Assembly (NCBI GenBank): GCA_025997475.1
Contig: BNUQ01000028.1
Coordinates: 1-23,799, forward strand
DNA length: 23,799 nucleotides
From: Planctomycetales bacterium
GTDB taxonomy: Bacteria > Planctomycetota > SZUA-567
Direction: 5' to 3'
This document shows positions 1-6,557 of the stretch, piece by piece. The notes beneath the pieces are model-generated. The model saw nothing but the letters and a program-made list of their open reading frames with translations. It ran no database searches and had not been told where the DNA came from. Position 1 is the stretch's first letter. Each line of letters begins with the position of its first letter. The translations under genes and the position numbers were made by a program.

Positions 1-108
1 CAATCGGCATCACGAGCGTCAGCACTTAACGGCGGAAAATATTATGCGGATCGCGATGACCAAAAATATGCTCCGCTACCTGACCCTAAAAAATCCGACA
101 ACCATTAA
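1..108 (+). CDS. 3' end of an unidentified gene (reading frame uncertain)
   Basis: Frame 1 is open from the window edge to a TAA at 106-108, and would give a hydrophilic tail ending PDPKKSDNH. Frame 2 is also open, to a TAA at 110-112, and would give a basic tail ending LTLKNPTTIK. Either could be the end of a gene that starts outside the window. I cannot choose between them and recognise no family. The next plus-strand gene is far away, so nothing nearby helps. Confidence 0.3.
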   Translation, partial: QSASRASALNGGKYYADRDDQKYAPLPDPKKSDNH

Positions 109-270
109 ATAAATTGTCAACACGCTCACAGAGAGAAAACGAACTGATGCAACGCTTTATTTTCTCTTTTCCCTCGCTGTGCCTCTGTGATAAATCTCTT
201 GCTCTTAATCGGTGTTAATTCGGGTAATTCGTGGACAAATCTCTGGCTCTTGGCGGTTAATCGTTGTCGT
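109..270. repeat. Intergenic stretch with imperfect inverted and direct repeats
   Basis: No gene is seen here. The sequence TCACAGAG (126-133) is matched by CTCTGTGA (183-190), with an inner pair GAGAAAA (133-139) and TTTTCTC (160-166), so the segment can fold into an imperfect stem. Two related direct copies follow, of the type 'aaatctctTGctctt ... ggttaat' (about 192-222 and 237-263). Similar CACAGAGAG text recurs at about 17424-17432. It is a dispersed non-coding repeat of unknown role, and it separates the plus-strand gene end from the stop of the CYTH gene. Confidence 0.4.
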
Positions 271-843
271 TCAAATTGCCGCAAACTTACATTCGCGCAT
301 CGGCTCGCCGCGCTCCGTTTTGCAATGTTGGCGCCACCATTCGGCGTAACTTAAATTCTTGCTCGCGGCGCGGTCTAAATGCAGACGGTCGAGTATCGCG
401 CTCAAGCCCGCTTCGTCCGGCGCTTCGATTTCCACGAAAATGCCGATTTCCGGCAAGGTGTCGAGGACGATGCAAAAATTTTCGTCTCGCCACGTTTGCC
501 GCCGTTTTTCGTAATACCAACTTGGCGCGTAGCCGAGCGTCTGCAAAATCGCGCGGACATTGGCGGCGTTTTCGACTTGCGTTTCGATTTCTTCGCGCGA
601 TTTATAGCGCTCGTCGGTCGCGACGAGCGGACGCTTGTGCGTCAGTAAACCGCTCTCGCGGTGATTGTTCACGCGCACCCGCAACGTTTCGCGCCGCGCC
701 AGCAATTCCCCGCCGCGGTCGAAAACCCAGTTCTGCTCAAATTCCTCGCCGTGAAATTTCGCGCCGATTACCGTCAGCCGCGCCCGCAATTGGGCGGCGG
801 CTTCGGCGGTCAGCGAAATTTTGCACTCCAATTCAATTGCCAT
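271..843 (-). CDS. CYTH domain protein (class IV adenylate cyclase / thiamine triphosphatase superfamily)
   Basis: This 190-residue protein spans one CYTH tunnel-fold domain. The defining ExExK motif is at the N-terminus (E4, E6, K8). It is followed by the expected ladder of charged residues: R55 and R57, K70-R71, the acidic E84-E85-E87, K113-R114, D128, and E138/E140 in 'GIFVEIE'. These residues bind the triphosphate and divalent metal in the family. Known members are CyaB-type adenylate cyclases, thiamine triphosphatases and inorganic triphosphatases, and the sequence does not show which activity applies. The C-terminal 'SKNLSYAEWW' resembles the end of CyaB-like members. The ATG at 843 is the only start that keeps the ExExK motif. 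A heptamer repeat (865-993) lies just upstream and separates it from the next minus-strand gene. Confidence 0.85.
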   Translation of the reverse strand: MAIELECKISLTAEAAAQLRARLTVIGAKFHGEEFEQNWVFDRGGELLARRETLRVRVNNHRESGLLTHKRPLVATDERYKSREEIETQVENAANVRAILQTLGYAPSWYYEKRRQTWRDENFCIVLDTLPEIGIFVEIEAPDEAGLSAILDRLHLDRAASKNLSYAEWWRQHCKTERGEPMRECKFAAI

Positions 844-864
844 TTTTCCCGCCCGCTGTAACAG

Positions 865-993
865 AATTTACAATTAACAATTAACAATTAACAATCGAGT
901 CGTTTGACGGTAAAAAATTAGCTTCGCGCGCGCTTGCGGATTTGCTAATAAAAACTCCTCAATTGTTAATTGTAAATTGTTAATTGTTAATTG
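865..993. repeat. Heptamer-armed inverted repeat, TTAACAA type (copy 1)
   Basis: The left arm (865-895) is a run of the 7-bp unit CAATTAA. The right arm (961-993) is its inverse, AATTGTT. The core (896-960) carries GTTTGACGG, an A-run, GCTTCGCGCGCGC and AAAACTCC. The right arm overlaps the stop of the TPR gene at 980 and codes for its last residues (INN). The core is closely similar to copy 14492-14637. The arms can pair to a long AT-rich hairpin. Confidence 0.85.
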
Positions 994-1666
994 GTTTTTG
1001 CTCCAACCGCAACCGCGCGAAATTCGCCAGCGTCGCGTAACCGTTTTGCGCGTCGCCCGCGATGCGGGCGTAGCCGTCTAACGCTTCGTTGGTTTTACCG
1101 GCGCGTTCGTTGCACAGCGCGGCGAACCAGAGCGCTTCGTCGCGGAAGCGGTCGCGGGTTTGCGCCACCGTCAAATACGCGCCCGCCGCTTCGGCGTATT
1201 TGCCGAGATTCGCCAAAATACCGGCATAATCAAACCGGACTTGCGCCGCCCACGGACTGCGCGGGAATTGGTCGAGAAAATTTTGCGCGGCGGTCGCGGC
1301 GAGTTCCCAGTCCCCGCGGTCGTCGCCGGCGCTGAGGCGCGATTGTTCCAACATATAAGCGTAAAAACGCGCGTGCGCCGTCGCGATTTCCGGCATAATT
1401 TTGCTCAGCGCCGTCGCCGCTTGGTTGGGCGTCTGCCGCGCCGCGAAATCGGCGGCAAAAATTTGTTGCCAGGCGCGGGTTTCCGCCGCGGTTTGCCAAT
1501 GATTAATCAACCCGTAGAGCGAGGCGAAAATCACTGCAAACACGGCGACGATAAGCAGGTGCGTCGAATACGGCGACACCCGCCGCCACGCGCTATGCGC
1601 CGAATCTTCGATGGACAAAACCACCGCCTCCGCCGTGGTGGTCGTGGGATTGGGTTGCTCGGTCAT
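980..1666 (-). CDS. Membrane-anchored TPR protein (YfgM/TPR_21-like)
   Basis: A 228-residue protein with a polar N-terminus (about 1-34), one transmembrane helix (about 36-54, rich in L/I/V/A/F) and an exported-side helical domain. Pairs of helices with TPR-like spacing occur at about 120-215, for example 'AAQNFLDQFPRSPWAAQVRFD' followed by 'ANLGKYAEAAGAYLTVA'. This layout fits YfgM-like ancillary proteins of the Sec translocon and BAM region, but no signature proves that role. A GAAAGGTG ribosome site precedes the ATG at 1666. The C-terminal 'INN' is encoded by the heptamer repeat that carries the stop codon, so the repeat has probably replaced or trimmed the natural end. Confidence 0.65.
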   Translation of the reverse strand: MTEQPNPTTTTAEAVVLSIEDSAHSAWRRVSPYSTHLLIVAVFAVIFASLYGLINHWQTAAETRAWQQIFAADFAARQTPNQAATALSKIMPEIATAHARFYAYMLEQSRLSAGDDRGDWELAATAAQNFLDQFPRSPWAAQVRFDYAGILANLGKYAEAAGAYLTVAQTRDRFRDEALWFAALCNERAGKTNEALDGYARIAGDAQNGYATLANFARLRLEQKPINN

Positions 1667-1682
1667 ACCGCACCTTTCAAAA

Positions 1683-1803
1683 GAGAGTTAAAAGTTAAAA
1701 GTTAAAAGTTAAAAGTTGAAAGTTGAAAGTTAAGCGTTAAAAGTTTGGAGTAAAGAGCGGTTATTCTCAACTTTTAACTTTCAACTTTCAACTTTCAACT
1801 TTA
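1683..1803. repeat. Heptamer-armed inverted repeat, TTTCAAC type (copy 2)
   Basis: The left arm (1683-1734) repeats GTTAAAA/GTTGAAA about seven times. The right arm (1775-1803) repeats TTTCAAC about four times in inverse orientation. The core (1735-1774) contains TTTGGAG and ends TTATTCTC. It fills the gap between the TPR gene start and the stop of the transglutaminase gene at 1806, which begins 3 bp past the right arm. Confidence 0.85.
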
Positions 1804-1805
1804 AT

Positions 1806-2717
1806 TTACGGTTTCGCCGCGACGACCGTTTGCCGCACTTTCGCGCCGGATTTGTCGCCCTCGACTTCCCAACGATACAACATTCCGCCGTCGAGCGTCG
1901 GGTCGTTGCGCACGGTCGAGAGCGCGAGGTAACGCGGCGCCATTTGCCCGAATTTGACTTTGCCGAGTTTCGTGTGCAACGGGTCCACCGGCAACCAGCG
2001 CGGCGGGACGTAAATTTCCACCCAACTGTGCGCCGGCACTTGCTCCCATTCCGTCAACACGCCGCTGACGTGCCGCGCCGGAATTTTCGCCGCGCGGCAG
2101 AGCGCCGCGTATAAATCGGCAAAATCCGTGCAGTCGCCGGAGCGCGAACGCAACGTCGCGAGCGCCCCCGCGTCGTCGGTCGCGAAGCCGCCGTAACGCA
2201 ACGTTTTTAACATCGCCGCCAACAATTCTTCCGCCATCGCAAGCGGGTCGCCGTCTTCTTCGCCCAAAACGCGCCGCGCAAAATCGCGAATTTCCGCCGC
2301 GCCGGCTTCAATTTTCGGCTCGTCGATTAAGTATTTTGCCGGCGTGTTGTCCGCCATTGGCGGATTCGCCGCGATGGTCGCAGTCGTCAAATCAACCGGA
2401 TATAGCGTTACGTCCGCCGTGATGGCGAGCGTGAATTTCGCGTTTTTTTCGGGCGTGAGCGTCCATTCGGCGTAGCGATTGCCGTTGGCGGCGAAGAGGC
2501 GCGCGTCGGGCTGGACTTGCAATGAATGCACGGTTTGCCGACCGGCGCGGGTTTGCGGCAATAGCGCCACCAAGCGAAATTTCTCCGGCGCGCCCTCGAT
2601 TTTCACCTCGTAATTTATGACCACCGTCCGCCGCGCCGCCGCCGTGCCGCCGTCAACGGACATACACGCCGTTAGCGGCAGAGCGAAGAGGAGGAAGGAG
2701 AGGATTTTTGACGACAT
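1806..2717 (-). CDS. Transglutaminase-like lipoprotein
   Basis: A 303-residue protein. Residues 1-18 form a lipoprotein signal with lipobox LTAC (Cys18), so it is probably anchored in a membrane facing the periplasm. Residues about 28-115 look like a beta-rich N-terminal domain. The transglutaminase/cysteine-protease core follows, with the triad in order: Cys196 in 'SGDCTDFADLYAALCR', His230 in 'PAHSWVEIY' and Asp245 in 'WLPVDP'. In this superfamily (PF01841) such proteins crosslink, cleave or deamidate proteins or cell-wall peptides; the substrate cannot be told from sequence. The ATG at 2717 is chosen because it starts the signal peptide, though no clear ribosome site precedes it. Confidence 0.85.
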   Translation of the reverse strand: MSSKILSFLLFALPLTACMSVDGGTAAARRTVVINYEVKIEGAPEKFRLVALLPQTRAGRQTVHSLQVQPDARLFAANGNRYAEWTLTPEKNAKFTLAITADVTLYPVDLTTATIAANPPMADNTPAKYLIDEPKIEAGAAEIRDFARRVLGEEDGDPLAMAEELLAAMLKTLRYGGFATDDAGALATLRSRSGDCTDFADLYAALCRAAKIPARHVSGVLTEWEQVPAHSWVEIYVPPRWLPVDPLHTKLGKVKFGQMAPRYLALSTVRNDPTLDGGMLYRWEVEGDKSGAKVRQTVVAAKP

Positions 2718-2735
2718 CAGGCGGGACGGTTAGAG

Positions 2736-2840
2736 AAATTACGAATTAAAATTACGAACGGTCAAGTTTTTACCATTGTAGTTGAACGCGCCCAAATTGA
2801 ATAGAGCCGCCGCCCCTCTCAACTTTCAACTCTCATTTAA
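2736..2840. repeat. Degenerate heptamer repeat between genes (copy 3)
   Basis: The left half has a degenerate arm with 'aattacgaattaaaattacgaa' character (2736-2758). The right end has TTTCAACTCTC (2822-2834), which codes for the last residues and stop of the metallophosphoesterase. In between, 'caaattgaatagagccgcc' (2793-2811) resembles one end of the REP-like element at 20435-20453. It appears to be a decayed or composite copy. Confidence 0.5.
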
Positions 2841-3656
2841 ACTTTGCTCTATTTTTAACCGGCGGTTTTCGAGGACGGCGAACGCGCCGCGGTCGAGCCA
2901 CGAGGGGATGATGTGTAGGGTCGCGCGCGCGGAAATTTTATCGGCGGCGATGCCGGCGCCGGTTACGGTCAGTTCACGGTAACCGCAATGGAAGTGTCCG
3001 CAGAAAAAACGGTCGATGCCCGCGTCCGCGAGCGGCGCCAAGACGGTCGGCTCGATGAGTTCGGTTTTCGGCAACAGGCGGCGGTAGGGCAAGGTCTCGC
3101 GGCGTTGCAGGCGGGTGAAAAAGAATTGCAACCCGGCAAACGGCGCCCACGCCCAAAACAATCGCATCGGCAGGGACATCGTCCACCAGCGCATCATCCC
3201 ATGACCGGCGGGATTGAGCGCATACATATCGCCGTGCGCGCAGAAAATTTTTTCGCCGTCTTGCTCGAATTGACAAACGAAACCGCGCGGATTGATGCCC
3301 GCGGCGGTTAAGCGGCTAACCGGGTTGACGCCGCGTCCGCGAAAAAAACCGCGATACACGGCATGGTCAAGACGATTGGCGGGGCGCCCCGCGCCGACCA
3401 TAAAATCGCGATTGCCGCTGACGTGGTCGATTATCACACCGGCGGCGGCGACGGACGCGAAGGCGGCGAAAATTTCGTCGTAGTCGCCGACCACCCGCCC
3501 GTCGCGCTCAAACCACCAGTTGAACGCATCGCCCAATAAAATCAACCGTCGCGCGCGTAAAGCCAGCACTTCCCGCAAAAAATCCCGCAACGCCGCGTTT
3601 TGCGCCGGTTGCGCGCCGGGCTTTAAGTGCATATCGGCGACGAGAATGGCGGGCAT
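2826..3656 (-). CDS. UDP-2,3-diacylglucosamine pyrophosphatase-like metallophosphoesterase (LpxH family)
   Basis: A 276-residue calcineurin-like phosphoesterase with every metal-binding block in order: D8-x-H10, G42-D43, G81-N82-R83-D84, H141-G-D and G220-H221-x-H223. The 'GNRDF' form of the third block is typical of LpxH rather than of general phosphoesterases. LpxH removes UMP from UDP-2,3-diacylglucosamine in lipid A synthesis at the cytoplasmic membrane. The aromatic stretch at 156-180 (MRWWTM ... FWAWAPF ... FFF) could be the membrane-facing cap. No other lpx gene is nearby, so the lipid A role rests on motifs alone. The last residues (NES) and the stop lie in a heptamer repeat. A YbbF/LpxH paralogue acting on another nucleotide-linked lipid is possible. 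Confidence 0.75.
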   Translation of the reverse strand: MPAILVADMHLKPGAQPAQNAALRDFLREVLALRARRLILLGDAFNWWFERDGRVVGDYDEIFAAFASVAAAGVIIDHVSGNRDFMVGAGRPANRLDHAVYRGFFRGRGVNPVSRLTAAGINPRGFVCQFEQDGEKIFCAHGDMYALNPAGHGMMRWWTMSLPMRLFWAWAPFAGLQFFFTRLQRRETLPYRRLLPKTELIEPTVLAPLADAGIDRFFCGHFHCGYRELTVTGAGIAADKISARATLHIIPSWLDRGAFAVLENRRLKIEQSLNES

Positions 3657-3662
3657 TTTTAT

Positions 3663-3784
3663 GGAAAGTTGAAAGTTGAAAGTTAAGAGTTTAGAGTTGA
3701 GAATTTAGCGGTGGAGTTATTTAAATATGCGCAAAGCGCCATCGTTACAATTCTCAACTTTTAACTTTCAACTTTTAACTTTTG
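3663..3784. repeat. Heptamer-armed inverted repeat, TTTCAAC type (copy 4)
   Basis: The left arm (3663-3703) repeats GTTGAAA with drift to GTTTAGA. The right arm (3752-3784) repeats TTTCAAC/TTTTAAC. The core holds GTGGAGTTATTT and GCGCAAAGCGC. The right arm codes for the last three residues (SKS) and the stop of the acyl-CoA synthetase at 3775. Confidence 0.85.
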
Positions 3785-5439
3785 CTCTCCTGCCGCAACT
3801 GCACCCGCCGGATTTTGCCGCTGATGGTTTTCGGCAACGCCGACACGAATTCGATAATCCGCGGATATTTATAGGGCGCCGTCGTGTGTTTGACGTGTTC
3901 CTGCAATTCTTTTTTCAACTCCTCGCTCGCGGCGTATTCTTTCGTCAAGACAATCGTCGCCTTGATGATGTTGCCGCGCACCTCGTCCGGTACGCCCGTC
4001 GCGGCGCATTCCAACACCGCCGGATGTTCCATCAACGCGCTTTCGACTTCCGACGGTCCGACGCGGTAGCCGCTGGTTTTAATCACGTCGTCGGCGCGTC
4101 CGACAAACCATAAATAACCGTCCTCGTCCGCCCACGCAATATCACCGGTGTGATAATAACCGTCGTGCCACACCGACCGCGTCAACTCGTCCGCCTTGTA
4201 ATAACCGAGGAAAATGCCGTAGGGTAATTCCGGTTGCGTGCGCAGACAAATCTCGCCTTCTTCGCCCGCTTCGACCGGACGACCGGTGTCGAGCGACAAC
4301 AGCGTAACGAACACGCCGGGCAGACCGCGACCAATCGAGCCGGGCTTCGGTTGCATCCACGGCGTCGTGGCGACGGAAACGGTGAGTTCGGTTTGCCCGT
4401 AGGCCTCGTGCAGTTTCAAGCCGGTTAAGCGGTCGAATTGCGAATAGACCTCGGGGTTGAGCGCTTCGCCGGCGGTAACGGCGTATTTAATGCCGGAAAA
4501 ATCGTATTTCGCCAAGTCCTCGCGAATGAGAAAACGAAACACGGTCGGCGGCGCGCAGAACGTCGTTACGCCGTAGTGAATCATTTTTTCCACCGTGTCG
4601 AGCGCGTTGAACGTCGTGTAATCGTGGACGAACACCGCGCTTCCGCACAGCCATTGTCCGTAGATTTTGCCCCACGCGCATTTCGCCCAGCCGGTGTCGG
4701 CGACGGTGTAATGCAACCCGCCGTCGATGACGTTTTGCCAGTATTTCGCGGTGAGAATGTGCGAGAACGGATAGACGAAATTGTGCGCGACCATTTTTGG
4801 CTCGCCGGACGTGCCGGAGGAAAAATAGCCGAGCATCATATCGTTGTTGTGGGTCGCGGCGTCGCCGGTCGGACGCGGAAAACTCGGCGCGTGCGCGGCG
4901 GTCTCTTCGTCGAACTGTTGCCAGCCGGCGAATTTTTCGTTTAGCGACGCGCGGACGATTTGGCGACCGGATTCGGCAATCGCGGCGTCAACTTCCTTAA
5001 TCAGCGCCGCGTCTTCGGCGCAGACAATCATCTTGGCTTCGGTAACTTCGAAGCGGTAGAGGAGGTCTTTCTTTTTGAGCATATGCGTTCCCGGCACGGC
5101 AATCGCGCCGAGCCGGTGGCAGGCGAGAATCAGCGTCCACCATTGATAGCGCCCTTTGGTGAGCATCATGACCATATCGCCTTTTTTGATGCCTTGCGCG
5201 ACGAGCCAGTTGGCGATTTGTTGACTGAGGCGGCTGAGGTCGGCGAAGGTGTAAATTTTTTCTTTGCCGGCGTCGTCGCACCAAACCAACGCGCGGCGGG
5301 TCGGCTCGCGCACGGCGTAAACGTCCACGACATCGTAGGCGAAATTAAAATCCGCCGGAATATTAATTTTGAAATTGGCGGCAAAATCGGCATGCGATTC
5401 AAACTCGACGCGGGGACAATATTGGGCGAGCAACGACAT
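3775..5439 (-). CDS. AMP-forming acyl-CoA synthetase, medium-chain (MACS) type
   Basis: A 554-residue adenylate-forming enzyme. The family landmarks are present in order: phosphate loop 'YFSSGTSGEPK' (205-215), 'YGQTE' (347-351), 'TGD' (431-433), hinge 'VGRADDVIKTSGYRVGPSEVE' (446-466) and the C-terminal catalytic lysine K542 in 'PKTISGKIRR'. It would activate a carboxylic acid to acyl-AMP and then acyl-CoA in the cytoplasm. Overall spacing matches the medium-chain acyl-CoA synthetase branch rather than acetyl-CoA synthetase. A very strong ribosome site (GGAGGAGGTGTT) sits directly before the ATG at 5439. The last residues (SKS) come from the adjoining heptamer repeat. Actual chain length and substrate are unknown, and there are no beta-oxidation genes beside it. 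Confidence 0.9.
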   Translation of the reverse strand: MSLLAQYCPRVEFESHADFAANFKINIPADFNFAYDVVDVYAVREPTRRALVWCDDAGKEKIYTFADLSRLSQQIANWLVAQGIKKGDMVMMLTKGRYQWWTLILACHRLGAIAVPGTHMLKKKDLLYRFEVTEAKMIVCAEDAALIKEVDAAIAESGRQIVRASLNEKFAGWQQFDEETAAHAPSFPRPTGDAATHNNDMMLGYFSSGTSGEPKMVAHNFVYPFSHILTAKYWQNVIDGGLHYTVADTGWAKCAWGKIYGQWLCGSAVFVHDYTTFNALDTVEKMIHYGVTTFCAPPTVFRFLIREDLAKYDFSGIKYAVTAGEALNPEVYSQFDRLTGLKLHEAYGQTELTVSVATTPWMQPKPGSIGRGLPGVFVTLLSLDTGRPVEAGEEGEICLRTQPELPYGIFLGYYKADELTRSVWHDGYYHTGDIAWADEDGYLWFVGRADDVIKTSGYRVGPSEVESALMEHPAVLECAATGVPDEVRGNIIKATIVLTKEYAASEELKKELQEHVKHTTAPYKYPRIIEFVSALPKTISGKIRRVQLRQESKS

Positions 5440-5548
5440 AACACCTCCTCCTCAAAACGTGGAAAATATCGTGTAAATATAAAACGACGGGGAATTATTG
5501 CGCGTCCGCGAAAAATAAAAAGGGGCGCGCTTTTATCGCCGGTTGTAA

Positions 5549-5711
5549 ATTAGGTCGTGCTTATGATAAATGAGTTGGTAAGGTTGCCGACGGGTCTTTA
5601 CCCGCTACGACAAACTTGACGCCGCCTATTCCGCCTTCGCTATCTTCTCGATGATTTGCGAACTCCTACGACTATTAAAATGAACGCGACCGAAAGTGAA
5701 CACGACCTAAT
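5549..5711 (+). mobile_element. Internally deleted IS relic (163 bp) with terminal inverted repeats
   Basis: An 11-bp perfect inverted repeat, ATTAGGTCGTG at 5549-5559 and CACGACCTAAT at 5701-5711, bounds this segment. Inside, next to the right end, is the C-terminal code of a DDE transposase (5582-5683). This is what a deletion derivative of an insertion sequence looks like: both ends and the gene's 3' tail kept, the middle lost. A small hairpin (CGGGT-CTTT-ACCCG) lies at about 5591-5604. It sits in the 318-bp gap between the divergent acyl-CoA synthetase and CPBP genes. Confidence 0.6.
5582..5683 (+). pseudogene. Transposase C-terminal fragment (IS5/IS4-like DDE family)
   Basis: The frame is open after a TAA at 5579-5581 and ends at TGA 5681-5683. 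It reads GCRRVFTRYDKLD, then a hydrophobic stretch (AAYSAFAIFSMICELLRLLK). The 'RRxxTRYDKL ... (A)F ... LR' ending is characteristic of IS5-group DDE transposases, whose last catalytic block lies just upstream. Everything before it is missing, so it cannot be functional. There is no start codon or ribosome site of its own. Confidence 0.6.
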
Positions 5712-5719
5712 AAAACGCC

Positions 5720-5754
5720 ACAATTGTTAATTTTTAATGGTGAATGGTGAATTA
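5720..5754. repeat. Partial TTAACAA-type heptamer repeat (copy 5)
   Basis: CAATTGTTAATTTTTAATGG and the following 'tgaatggtgaatt' form a single arm without a matching inverse. It abuts the start region of the CPBP protease gene. It makes an extra in-frame ATG (5737) that adds repeat-derived residues (MVNGELK) to the apparent N-terminus. Confidence 0.5.
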
Positions 5755-5757
5755 AAG

Positions 5758-6426
5758 ATGCCCCTCTCCCGCGCCCGCTTCCCTATCGCAATCGGTTCTT
5801 TCTGCGGACTGTTGGCGGTGAATTTCGTCATCGCCTTGGCGTGGAATGACGGTTTGCCCGCCGCCGCGTCCGCGAACACCCGCGCCTGGTTCACCGGTTT
5901 TAGCGTCGTTTCCCAATGTTTGGCGACGTTATGTTTATTGCGGACGATTGCCCGCCGCCACGCCGCCACACTCCATTCCTACCTAAAAGCGCCGCCCCGA
6001 CGCGAATGGCTAATCGCCGCCGGCGGGCTGACCGTCTGGTTGGCGATTTGGGCGCTCGCCGATTATTTCTGCGGACGCGAGCCGCCGGTCTGGCAAACGG
6101 CGCTCTTCGCCGAGGTCTCCGGCGGGGCGAAATTATGGCTGACGGCGGCGGTCGTGCTGTTCGCGCCGCTCAATGAAGAACTGCTTTTTCGCGGCGTCTT
6201 ATTTTGTTCGTTGCCGCCGCGCCGCGCCGTCGGGCGCGTGGGGGCGACGTTGATTTTTTCGGCGGCGGTATGGACGTGGTGTCATCCGCAATACGACTGG
6301 TATTTTTCCGCGCAAATTTTCACGCTCGGACTCTGGCTCGGCTACGTCCGCCGACGCACGCAATCACTCGCGCCGGGTTTCGCCCTCCACGTCGTTAATA
6401 ATTTTCTTGCCGTGTTGACGGCGTAG
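5758..6426 (+). CDS. CPBP family intramembrane metalloprotease (Abi/CAAX-processing type)
   Basis: A polytopic membrane protein of 222 residues from the ATG at 5758. The CPBP motifs are present: E140-E141 with 'LLFRG' (motif 1, NEELLFRG), H176 in 'TWCHPQY' (motif 2) and 'LHVVNN' with H211, N214 and N215 (motif 3). These form the glutamate/histidine active site within the membrane. Hydrophobic helices occur at about 10-30, 45-65, 84-103, 127-140, 160-180 and 183-200. Bacterial members process prenylated or peptide substrates, or serve in bacteriocin immunity; the substrate here is unknown. A longer start at 5737 is possible, but those seven residues come from a heptamer repeat. The operon context is uninformative because the gene stands alone. 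Confidence 0.85.
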   Translation: MPLSRARFPIAIGSFCGLLAVNFVIALAWNDGLPAAASANTRAWFTGFSVVSQCLATLCLLRTIARRHAATLHSYLKAPPRREWLIAAGGLTVWLAIWALADYFCGREPPVWQTALFAEVSGGAKLWLTAAVVLFAPLNEELLFRGVLFCSLPPRRAVGRVGATLIFSAAVWTWCHPQYDWYFSAQIFTLGLWLGYVRRRTQSLAPGFALHVVNNFLAVLTA

Positions 6427-6427
6427 C

Positions 6428-6538
6428 GAAAAGTTGAAAGTTTAGAGTTGAAAGTTGAAAAAAATCGGAGTTTTATTTTTTAGGATGCGCGAAGCGCAAC
6501 CACGCTTCTCAACTTTCAACTTTTAACTTTCAACTCTT
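6428..6538. repeat. Heptamer-armed inverted repeat, TTTCAAC type (copy 6)
   Basis: The left arm (6428-6460) begins 2 bp after the CPBP stop and repeats GTTGAAA/GTTTAGA. The right arm (6507-6538) repeats TTTCAAC/TTTTAAC. The core has ATCGGAGTTTTATTTTTTAGG and GCGCGAAGCGC, a small GAA-loop hairpin. The next gene starts 20 bp beyond. Confidence 0.85.
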
Positions 6539-6557
6539 TTCCTACCATAGCCGCGCT

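Noticed and set aside
1..112. ISAs1-like transposase C-terminus in frame 2
   Set aside because: Only a vague resemblance in a 36-residue tail; frame 1 is equally open, so no family claim is made.
264..884. 206-residue plus-strand reading frame
   Set aside because: Arg/Ala-rich, no motifs, and antisense to the well-supported CYTH gene; a GC-rich shadow.
4438..4944. Plus-strand frames antisense to the acyl-CoA synthetase
   Set aside because: Low complexity, rich in Arg/Gly/Val, no start signals; the opposite strand is a clear enzyme.
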